Shown here: piece after piece, positions 1 to 5,015 of the stretch
Layout: each line of letters starts with the position of its first letter
Position numbering within the stretch: position 1 is the first letter of the stretch
Notes under the pieces: model-generated
What the model saw: only the letters and a program-made list of their open reading frames with translations
Databases searched by the model: none
Told to the model about the DNA's origin: nothing
Made by a program: the position numbers and the translations under genes
Assembly (NCBI GenBank): GCA_003506735.1
Contig: DNYS01000033.1
Location: 847-7,938 of the forward strand
Origin: Nitrospinota bacterium
GTDB taxonomy: Bacteria > UBA8248
Direction of reading: 5' to 3'
Length of the DNA stretch: 7,092 nt

Positions 1-93
1 TTTCCTGCCCCCTGCCTAGACTCGGAGCTCGGCCCGTTTATTGCCCACCCCGGCGGCCCTCCACCGTTTGCGGGCGAGGATGGGTTTGAATTC

Positions 94-122
94 TTGACAC
101 CCCAGGTGGCGGTCCTTAAAAT
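94..122 (+). promoter_or_regulatory. Predicted sigma70-type promoter of the nuo operon
   Basis: A perfect -35 hexamer TTGACA lies at 94-99. It is followed by a 17-bp spacer and a -10 hexamer TAAAAT at 117-122, which is one mismatch from TATAAT. Transcription would be expected to start near 129-130, giving an untranslated leader of about 62 nt before the preferred nuoA start at 192. The element sits just upstream of the first gene of the operon in an otherwise GC-rich non-coding stretch, and the local AT-rich patch (116-124) stands out. Positions 1-93 upstream contain no gene, tRNA or clear terminator that I can recognise. That this promoter drives the operon is inferred from position and match to consensus. 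No operator or activator site was recognised. Confidence 0.72.
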
Positions 123-180
123 AACCCCCGGTAAAAGTGCGTTTGTGCTTTGATTTTTCTACACATGGAACCCTTTCGGC

Positions 181-184
181 GAGG
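181..184 (+). promoter_or_regulatory. Ribosome-binding site deciding the nuoA start
   Basis: GAGG at 181-184 lies 7 nt before the GTG at 192. The two other in-frame candidate starts, TTG 150 and ATG 165, have no purine-rich Shine-Dalgarno element at a suitable distance. This site therefore favours the GTG, which also gives a protein of usual family length. Confidence 0.55.
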
Positions 185-191
185 TTTGGCC

Positions 192-548
192 GTGCCCCAG
201 GAATATGTGCCTATCCTCATTCTTCTCGCCATGGCGTCCGGTTTTGCGGTCCTGAATCTGGGCATTTCCTTCTTTTTTGGCAAAAGGCGGCCCTCCCCCG
301 AAAAAGACGTGGCCTACGAGTGCGGAATTGTCCCGGAGACGAGCGCGAGAGGACGGTTTTCCATCAAATTCTTCCTCGTGGCGATGCTCTTCATCATCTT
401 CGACGTGGAGACGATCTTCCTGTTCCCCTGGGCCGTGGTGCTTCGCCAGATGGGGGGATACGCTTTCGTCGCGATGCTCCCCTTCATGTTCCTGCTGGTG
501 GCCAGCCTCGTATACGAATGGAAGCGTGGAGCTCTGGAATGGGATTAG
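192..548 (+). CDS. nuoA: NADH-quinone oxidoreductase subunit A (NuoA)
   Basis: NuoA is a small integral membrane subunit of complex I, homologous to mitochondrial ND3. It lies where the peripheral arm meets the membrane arm and takes part in coupling quinone chemistry to proton pumping. From the GTG at 192 the product is 118 aa, the usual family size, with three hydrophobic segments at about residues 6-28, 57-79 and 88-108. The first loop contains the conserved YECG motif (Cys44, matching the ND3 loop cysteine), followed by RFSIKFF. Segment two carries the FDVET motif (Asp71, Glu73) typical of the family. The frame is open upstream to TTG 150, which would add 14 residues, with ATG 165 in between. 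GTG 192 is preferred for its GAGG site and the family length. It is the first gene of the operon and its last 10 nt overlap nuoB. Identity is secure; the exact start is less so. Confidence 0.95.
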   Translation: MPQEYVPILILLAMASGFAVLNLGISFFFGKRRPSPEKDVAYECGIVPETSARGRFSIKFFLVAMLFIIFDVETIFLFPWAVVLRQMGGYAFVAMLPFMFLLVASLVYEWKRGALEWD

Positions 549-1036
549 AGGAACTGCTCGAGGGCCAGGTGGTCCTGGGCCGGGCTGCCGACGTCATCAA
601 ATGGGCGCGGAAAAACAGCCTTTGGCCCGCGCTCTTCGGCCTGGCGTGCTGCGCCATCGAGATGATGTCCACCTCGGCGAGCAAGTACGATATAGCGCGC
701 TTCGGCGCCGAGGTCTTCCGCGCTTCCCCGCGCCAGGCGGACCTGATGATCGTGGCGGGCAGGGTTTCGCGGAAGATGGCTCCCGTCCTTCGCCAAATAT
801 ACGATCAGATGCCGGAGCCCAAATGGGTGATTTCGATGGGTGCATGCGCTTCGACAGGAGGCATTTTCAATAATTACGCGCTTGTCCAGGGCGTGGACGA
901 GGTGATTCCCGTGGATATCTATGTCCCCGGTTGCCCGCCGCGTCCGGAAACTCTGCTCGACGGAATCCTCAAGCTCCAAAAGAAAATTGAGGAAGAAGAC
1001 CTCTACCCAGACCACGGCAAGGCAAAAACGGCCTGA
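539..1036 (+). CDS. nuoB: NADH-quinone oxidoreductase subunit B (NuoB), N2 cluster subunit
   Basis: NuoB (PSST/Nqo6 family, 165 aa here) binds [4Fe-4S] cluster N2, the last electron carrier before quinone, in the Q module of the peripheral arm. The expected ligands are present: the tandem pair Cys37-Cys38 in LACCAIEMM, Cys103 in [11 protein letters not shown] and Cys132 in [10 protein letters not shown]. The [20 protein letters not shown] stretch is also characteristic. Start ATG 539 is chosen because GGAG at 528-531 lies 7 nt upstream and the length fits the family. The same frame stays open back to about 137, but that stretch runs out of frame through nuoA and has no NuoB character. The start lies inside the 3' end of nuoA (shared sequence ATGGGATTAG), which suggests translational coupling. 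The C-terminal 15-20 residues are charged and probably variable. A 135-nt spacer follows. Confidence 0.97.
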   Translation: MGLEELLEGQVVLGRAADVIKWARKNSLWPALFGLACCAIEMMSTSASKYDIARFGAEVFRASPRQADLMIVAGRVSRKMAPVLRQIYDQMPEPKWVISMGACASTGGIFNNYALVQGVDEVIPVDIYVPGCPPRPETLLDGILKLQKKIEEEDLYPDHGKAKTA

Positions 1037-1100
1037 TCGAGAGGGCCGCACCCTTCCCCTGGCAGGGAAAGGAGTTCGGGACCAGCCCTTGCACTAATTT

Positions 1101-1132
1101 TCACGAGCGCATGAATCACGAGTGGATGAATC
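1101..1132 (+). repeat. 15-bp imperfect tandem duplication (two copies)
   Basis: TCACGAGCGCATGAA (1101-1115) is followed directly by TCACGAGTGGATGAA (1116-1130), with 13 of 15 positions identical, and then TC beginning a third copy. It lies in the nuoB-nuoC spacer. It could be a simple slippage duplication or a pair of binding sites; the sequence alone does not decide. Confidence 0.8.
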
Positions 1133-1149
1133 GGGCAGGCGGCGCCCGG

Positions 1150-1162
1150 CCTTTTAAAAGGA
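1150..1162 (+). promoter_or_regulatory. nuoC ribosome-binding site overlapping a 12-bp palindrome
   Basis: AAGGA at 1158-1162 lies 9 nt before the GTG at 1172 and supports that start. Its first four bases (1158-1161) form the right end of the perfect palindrome CCTTTTAAAAGG (1150-1161). In RNA this could only fold as a very tight hairpin, so masking of the site is possible but weak. The palindrome could equally be chance. Confidence 0.55.
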
Positions 1163-1171
1163 AACCAGACC

Positions 1172-1741
1172 GTGGCGGATGAGATCGAAGAGTCGCCCGA
1201 ATCCGGAAAAGAAGAAGAGCGCCCCGAGGAGATGGATGAGGATGTCCGGGCGCTCCGAGGCCTCCTGGGCGATGGAATCCTTGGCGTCAGGCTCCACCGG
1301 GGCCAGATATCGGTGGAGATCGCTCCATCGGCGCTTGCCCGGGCCGCCGAATTTCTGTGCGATTCCAGGGGATTCCGTCAGCTTTCCTTTCTCGCTGGGG
1401 TGGACTGCCTGGAACTTCCGGTCCCCTACCGTTTCAAAGTCACCTACTCCCTTTTGGATATGGAGCGCGCCAAGCGGCTTCGCCTGGAGGTCCCCTGCGG
1501 GGACGACCTCGAGCCCCGGGTGCCGACCGTGAGCGGCGTCTGGCCCGGTGCTTCGCCGCATGAGAGCGAGGCCTACGACCTCGTGGGAATCGTATTCGAG
1601 GGCAATGAGAATCTGGAGCGGATTCTGACCCCGGATGGTTTCGAGGGGCATCCGCACCGGAAGGATTTCGATATCTCCGCCGAACCGGTGGCGTTCTCGT
1701 TCCGCGGGACGCCCGAAGGCAAGCCGGAGGCCGCCGGGTAG
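1172..1741 (+). CDS. nuoC: NADH-quinone oxidoreductase subunit C (NuoC), divergent 30-kDa family member
   Basis: NuoC (30-kDa/Nqo5 family, 189 aa) is a cofactor-free peripheral-arm subunit that packs against NuoD and helps build the Q module. The family core is recognisable: RFKVTYSLLDM at about residues 87-97, then the signature region 124-166 with Trp124, Glu131, Glu133, the YDLVGI segment (135-140), LERILTPDGFEGHP and HRKDF. The usual signature reads approximately GANWHERE...YDLFGI...GHPDLRRIL. Here the ERE arginine is Ser, ANW is ASP and the GHPDL histidine is Asn, so this is a divergent member. The first about 25 residues are strongly acidic and probably disordered. GTG 1172 is chosen because of the AAGGA site upstream. 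ATG 1232 is an alternative, but its GAGGAG abuts the codon with no spacer. The gene is not fused to nuoD, which begins 32 nt downstream. Confidence 0.93.
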   Translation: MADEIEESPESGKEEERPEEMDEDVRALRGLLGDGILGVRLHRGQISVEIAPSALARAAEFLCDSRGFRQLSFLAGVDCLELPVPYRFKVTYSLLDMERAKRLRLEVPCGDDLEPRVPTVSGVWPGASPHESEAYDLVGIVFEGNENLERILTPDGFEGHPHRKDFDISAEPVAFSFRGTPEGKPEAAG

Positions 1742-1773
1742 CCGCCCGGAGGAGGAGGCTCGGACAGGAGCGC

Positions 1774-3000
1774 ATGATGAGTGCAGAGGCCGGCCGCGCC
1801 GCTGGGCCGGATCGAGATATTCTCGGTCCCATTCGAACCGAGACGATGACCCTCAACATGGGTCCGCAGCACCCGAGCACCCACGGCGTTCTCCGCGTCG
1901 TGCTCGATCTCGAGGGGGAGACGGTCACTGGCTGCCGGCCCATCATCGGCTATCTCCATACCGGCATCGAAAAAAACATGGAGGTAAAGACCTACAACAA
2001 GGCCCTCCCGATGACCGACCGGATGGACTACCTCGCGCCCATGTCGAACAACCTGGGCTTCGTTCTGGCGGTCGAAAAACTGCTCGGCATGGAAATTCCC
2101 CGGCGGTGCCAGTATTTGAGAGTGCTCCTGGCCGAGATAACCCGTATCCAGAGCCATCTCGTCTGGCTGGGAACCCACGCCCTGGATCTGGGAGCGATGA
2201 CGGTTTTCCTTTATGCCTTCCGCGAGAGGGAAGCCATCATCAAAATTTTTGAAAAAATATCGGGCGTCCGGATGATGACCAGCTACTTCCGCGTAGGGGG
2301 CGTCGCGCGGGAGCCCTATCCCGAATTCCTGAACGATTGCCTTGCCTTCCTCGATGACTTTCCCTCCAAGATGGACGACTACGAGGAACTGCTCACCGAC
2401 AACCCGATCTTCCGCTACCGCACGCGCGGGGTCGGTGCGATGACGGCGGACCAGGCGATTGGCCTGGGCGTGACAGGACCCCTTCTCCGCGCCTGCGGAT
2501 TCGACTACGACATCCGCAAGAAAGAGCCCTATCTGACCTATGGGGAGTTCGATTTCGAGGTTCCTCTCGGGGAGACGGGCGACATTTACGACCGCTACCT
2601 CGTGCGCATGGCCGAGATGCGCGAGTCGCGGAAAATCGCCCTGCAGGCGATCGAGGGCATGCCGGAGGGGCCGCTGATGGCGGACGATCCCAAGGTCGTC
2701 CCTCCGCCCAAGGAGCTGCTGGCCCACGACATGGAGGCGCTCATCCACCATTTCAAGATATTCACCGAGGGCTACCATGTCCCGGCCGGCGAGGTCTACC
2801 TTGCCATCGAGTCCCCCCGGGGGGAGCTTGGCTACTACATCGTCAGCGATGGAAGCCCGCAGCCGTATAAGGTGAAAGTCCGGGCGCCGAGTTTTTCGAA
2901 TCTATTTTCGCTGCCCGAGATGGTTCTTGGCGGCCTGTTTGGCGACGTGGTGGCTGCGATGGGAAGCTTGGATATCGTTCTCGGAGAGATCGACCGCTAG
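1774..3000 (+). CDS. nuoD: NADH-quinone oxidoreductase subunit D (NuoD), quinone-site 49-kDa subunit
   Basis: NuoD (49-kDa/Nqo4 family, 408 aa, full length) forms the quinone-binding chamber together with NuoB. It descends from the large subunit of [NiFe] hydrogenases but lacks their nickel-binding CxxC pairs, as expected. Visible motifs are LNMGPQHPSTHGVLRV (His33 and His37, the quinone-headgroup His loop), GYLHTGIEKNME (59-70), MDYLAPMSNN (Tyr86, the likely quinone-binding tyrosine), ITRIQSHLVWLG, FDFEVPLGETGDIYDRYLVR, ESPRGELGYY (346-355) and the C-terminal GSLDIVLGEIDR. Two adjacent ATGs occur at 1774 and 1777. AGGAG at 1766-1770 is 3 nt from the first and 6 nt from the second, so initiation at 1777 is somewhat more likely. 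A longer purine run at 1748-1757 lies further upstream. The first about 20 residues precede the conserved domain. nuoE starts 27 nt downstream. Confidence 0.98.
   Translation: MMSAEAGRAAGPDRDILGPIRTETMTLNMGPQHPSTHGVLRVVLDLEGETVTGCRPIIGYLHTGIEKNMEVKTYNKALPMTDRMDYLAPMSNNLGFVLAVEKLLGMEIPRRCQYLRVLLAEITRIQSHLVWLGTHALDLGAMTVFLYAFREREAIIKIFEKISGVRMMTSYFRVGGVAREPYPEFLNDCLAFLDDFPSKMDDYEELLTDNPIFRYRTRGVGAMTADQAIGLGVTGPLLRACGFDYDIRKKEPYLTYGEFDFEVPLGETGDIYDRYLVRMAEMRESRKIALQAIEGMPEGPLMADDPKVVPPPKELLAHDMEALIHHFKIFTEGYHVPAGEVYLAIESPRGELGYYIVSDGSPQPYKVKVRAPSFSNLFSLPEMVLGGLFGDVVAAMGSLDIVLGEIDR
2812..2825. repeat. 14-bp perfect GC palindrome inside nuoD
   Basis: TCCCCCCGGGGGGA at 2812-2825 is a perfect palindrome built from six C followed by six G. 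It encodes residues Ser347-Pro-Arg-Gly and the first part of Glu351 of NuoD, a conserved family motif, so the protein sequence partly explains it. The choice of CCC, CGG and GGG codons makes it perfect. It is a likely slippage or sequencing-error site, although the reading frame is intact here. Confidence 0.8.
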
Positions 3001-3016
3001 CGGCGGTCCGGAATTC

Positions 3017-3021
3017 AGGAG
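3017..3021 (+). promoter_or_regulatory. Ribosome-binding site deciding the TTG start of nuoE
   Basis: AGGAG at 3017-3021 lies 6 nt before TTG 3028. No ATG or GTG lies close by in that frame, and the first downstream ATG would remove conserved NuoE sequence. This site is the main reason for accepting the TTG. Confidence 0.7.
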
Positions 3022-3027
3022 CACTAC

Positions 3028-3654
3028 TTGTCGATCGATCGGTTTCCGCATTCGGCGAAGGAAGAGCGGTTCGAGTTCGAGCCCGGCGCGCGCGCCGAAC
3101 TGGATCGGATTATCGAAAAATACCCGGTGAAGCGCTCGGCCCTCGTCCCGGCGCTCACGCTTGCCCAGAGACAAAACGGCTTCATTTCGAGCGCAGTCAT
3201 GCAGCATGTGGCCGGGATATTCGAGATCTCTCCGATGGAAGTCTGGGGCGTGGTCACCTTCTACAGTATGCTCAAGACCCATCCTATCGGAGAGTATCAC
3301 TTCCAGGTCTGCAACAATCTCTCGTGCGCGCTGATGGGGGCGGACCCGCTCCTGCGGGGGCTGGAGGCGAGGTTGGGGATCAAGGCGGGCCAGACCCGCG
3401 AGGACGGCAAGTTTTCCATCGAAAAGGTCGAGTGCCTGGGCGCCTGCGGCGGCGCGCCCTGCCTGCAGGTGAACGAGGATTACTTCGAGTGGGCGACGCC
3501 CGGGATGCTCGAGGAGATCGTCTCGGCGCTCGAAAAAGGCGAGTACGTGCCGCCCATCGGGGCGGACGAAGTGGCCCCGCCGGGCGCGGGAGCCGTGGCG
3601 GCGGCGGACGGCGGCGGCGAGTCCGGACGGTCCGGGGATGAAGGTCGCGGGTAA
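3028..3654 (+). CDS. nuoE: NADH-quinone oxidoreductase subunit E (NuoE), [2Fe-2S] N1a subunit
   Basis: NuoE (24-kDa/Nqo2 family, 208 aa) pairs with NuoF in the NADH dehydrogenase module. It carries [2Fe-2S] cluster N1a, an off-pathway cluster near FMN, in a thioredoxin-like domain. The N-terminal helical region (residues about 18-85) includes ALVPALTLAQRQNGFIS and the VWGVVTFYSML segment. The four ligands are Cys95 and Cys100 (VCNNLSC, spacing C-x4-C) and Cys136 and Cys140 (ECLGACGGAPC, C-x3-C), the canonical arrangement. The start is an unusual TTG, supported by AGGAG 6 nt upstream and by correct N-terminal length. The last about 35 residues (from 174) form a Gly/Ala/Pro-rich low-complexity tail absent from the core fold. 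It is encoded by very GC-rich, GGC-repetitive DNA (about 3580-3650). nuoF begins 15 nt downstream. Confidence 0.96.
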   Translation: MSIDRFPHSAKEERFEFEPGARAELDRIIEKYPVKRSALVPALTLAQRQNGFISSAVMQHVAGIFEISPMEVWGVVTFYSMLKTHPIGEYHFQVCNNLSCALMGADPLLRGLEARLGIKAGQTREDGKFSIEKVECLGACGGAPCLQVNEDYFEWATPGMLEEIVSALEKGEYVPPIGADEVAPPGAGAVAAADGGGESGRSGDEGRG

Positions 3655-3669
3655 GGAGATGCGGAGCGG

Positions 3670-4983
3670 ATGAATCAGCGGTTGGACGCTCTTGTCGATG
3701 AAAAGATCGTTTCGGGCCGGTTCGGCAACCCCGAGGCGCCCCATATCGATGGGTACGAGGCCTCGGGCGGCTACCGGGCCATCCGGGAAATTTTCGGGAA
3801 GCTCGCGCCGAAAGCGGTGACCGGAATCGTCAGGGCCTCCGGCCTGCGCGGCCGGGGCGGGGCGGGGTTTCCCTGCGGCCTGAAGTGGAGCTTCGTTCCC
3901 GACATGGAAGGCCCCAAATATCTCGCCGTCAACGCCGACGAGGGGGAGCCGGGCACTTTCAAGGATCGCGAACTGATGCTCCGCGACCCGCATCAGCTCG
4001 TCGAGGGCATCCTCATCGCCTGCTACGCGGTGGGCATCGAGAAGGCCTATATCTATATCCGGGGCGAGTTCGCCGCTCCGGCACGGGCCGTCAACAAGGC
4101 GCTGGCCGAGGCCTACGAGCGGGGCTACGTGGGAGAAAATATCCTGGGCAGCGGCTTTTCCTGCGACATCCACACCCACATGGGTGCCGGCGCCTACATC
4201 TGCGGGGAGGAAACCGGGCTGATCGAATCGCTCGAGGGCAAGCGCGGACACCCGCGCCTGAAGCCGCCGTTTCCCGCCATCGTGGGCCTCTACGGGCGGC
4301 CCACCGTGGTGAACAACGTCGAGACGCTCTCCAACCTCCCGCACATCATCAACAAGGGTGCCGAATGGTTCGCCGCCATCGGTATCGACGAGAAGAACAC
4401 GGGCACGCGGATATACTGTGTGTCGGGGCATGTGGAAAAGCCCGGCCTCTACGAGCTTCCGCTCGGCCTCACGCTCGAGGAGATCATCGATGGGCCCTGC
4501 GGCGGCGTGCTGAGGGGGAGGGCGCTCAAGGCGGTCATCCCCGGCGGAGCGAGCGCCCCCGTCCTGACCGCGCGGGAGGTTCGCGAGGAAAGGGTGCGGA
4601 TGGATTTCGACGCCCTGGCCCGTGCCGGGAGCATGGGCGGAAGCGGCGGCATCATAGTCATGGACGAGACGGCGTGCATGGTGCAGGCTGCCCAGCGGCT
4701 CGCGGTTTTCTTCGAGCACGAATCCTGCGGCCAATGCTCGGTCTGCCGGGAGGGGACGGGCTGGGTCGCCGGCATCCTCGCGCGCATAGAAGACGGCCAT
4801 GGCGAACCGGACGATCTCGCCACCCTGAATTCGATCGACCCCAACATGCGCGGAAACACGATCTGCGTCCTCTCGGATGCGTGCGCGATGATGTTCGGCG
4901 CGTTCGTGAATAAATTCCGGAGCGAGTTCGAGGCGCATATCGAGGGCGGGCGCTGCCCGCTCGGGAGCCCCTATCCCGCCTGA
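3670..4983 (+). CDS. nuoF: NADH-quinone oxidoreductase subunit F (NuoF), NADH/FMN-binding subunit
   Basis: NuoF (51-kDa/Nqo1 family, 437 aa, normal length) oxidises NADH, passes the electrons to FMN and then to [4Fe-4S] cluster N3. Visible motifs are the glycine-rich GLRGRGGAGFPCGLKW (58-73) and YLAVNADEGEPGTFKDRELM (84-103), both forming the FMN/NADH pocket. GAGAYICGEETGLIESLEGK (172-191) and the central VNNVETLSNLPHI segment follow. Cluster N3 ligands are Cys353, Cys356 and Cys359 in ESCGQCSVCREGTGW, plus Cys399 in NTICVLSDAC. Position 69 is Cys where many homologues have Thr (GFPTG). ATG 3670 is preceded by GGAG at 3663-3666 (3 nt, tight) and AAGGAG at 3653-3658 (11 nt), the latter overlapping the nuoE TAA stop. 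This arrangement suggests coupling to nuoE translation. nuoG starts 32 nt downstream. Confidence 0.98.
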   Translation: MNQRLDALVDEKIVSGRFGNPEAPHIDGYEASGGYRAIREIFGKLAPKAVTGIVRASGLRGRGGAGFPCGLKWSFVPDMEGPKYLAVNADEGEPGTFKDRELMLRDPHQLVEGILIACYAVGIEKAYIYIRGEFAAPARAVNKALAEAYERGYVGENILGSGFSCDIHTHMGAGAYICGEETGLIESLEGKRGHPRLKPPFPAIVGLYGRPTVVNNVETLSNLPHIINKGAEWFAAIGIDEKNTGTRIYCVSGHVEKPGLYELPLGLTLEEIIDGPCGGVLRGRALKAVIPGGASAPVLTAREVREERVRMDFDALARAGSMGGSGGIIVMDETACMVQAAQRLAVFFEHESCGQCSVCREGTGWVAGILARIEDGHGEPDDLATLNSIDPNMRGNTICVLSDACAMMFGAFVNKFRSEFEAHIEGGRCPLGSPYPA

Positions 4984-5015
4984 GGGCGGCGAGCGGGCGA
5001 AACGAGGCGTAGGCC

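Larger units (their letters stand above)
1037..1171 (+). other. Unusually long nuoB-nuoC spacer with structured elements
   Basis: This 135-nt stretch has no convincing gene. Every other junction in the operon is 32 nt or shorter, or overlapping. It contains an imperfect hairpin around 1052-1072 (core CCCT-GGC-AGGG, extended by TT/AA and CC/GG across two bulges). A Shine-Dalgarno-like AAAGGAG at 1068-1074 has no start codon at a suitable distance. It also contains a tandem duplication (1101-1132), a palindrome (1150-1161) and the nuoC ribosome-binding site. No convincing internal promoter was found. The hairpin has no U-tract and does not look like an intrinsic terminator. The role, if any, is unknown; possibilities include an mRNA-processing or stability element, or neutral sequence. 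Confidence 0.6.

Noticed and set aside
1..93. A partial gene or RNA at the left edge
   Set aside because: No long frame, tRNA arm motif or rRNA-like sequence was recognised; it reads as plain intergenic DNA.
137..538. N-terminal extension of the nuoB frame from GTG 137
   Set aside because: It runs out of frame through nuoA, is Arg/Gly/Pro-rich and has no NuoB similarity. The ATG at 539 has its own ribosome-binding site and gives the normal length.
1052..1072. Intrinsic terminator after nuoB
   Set aside because: The stem is short and bulged and no U-tract follows. Premature termination here would cut off the rest of the complex I genes.
1089..1117. Possible internal promoter before nuoC (TTGCAC with TGAATC 17 bp downstream)
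   Set aside because: Both hexamers match consensus poorly, so it cannot be told from chance.
1034..1171. Possible nuoB-nuoC readthrough or TGA recoding: both genes share a frame and the only stops between them are TGA at 1034, 1112 and 1127
   Set aside because: nuoF also ends in TGA, no TGA lies inside any of the seven genes, tryptophan is encoded by TGG, and nuoC has its own ribosome-binding site. The shared frame is probably coincidence.
1111..1182. A 23-codon ORF (starting MNHEWMNRAGG) ending inside the nuoC start region
   Set aside because: There is no good Shine-Dalgarno element, it overlaps the tandem duplication and the nuoC start, and nothing suggests a leader peptide such as a run of one amino acid.
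1573..2778. A 401-codon minus-strand open frame opposite nuoC and nuoD
   Set aside because: It has no recognisable domain and mirrors the conserved NuoD coding sequence on the other strand.
2902..4938. A 678-codon open frame on the minus strand opposite nuoE and nuoF
   Set aside because: It lies wholly antisense to genes with intact family motifs, its translation shows no recognisable domain, and strong G/C preference at third positions removes stops from the opposite strand. It is a shadow.
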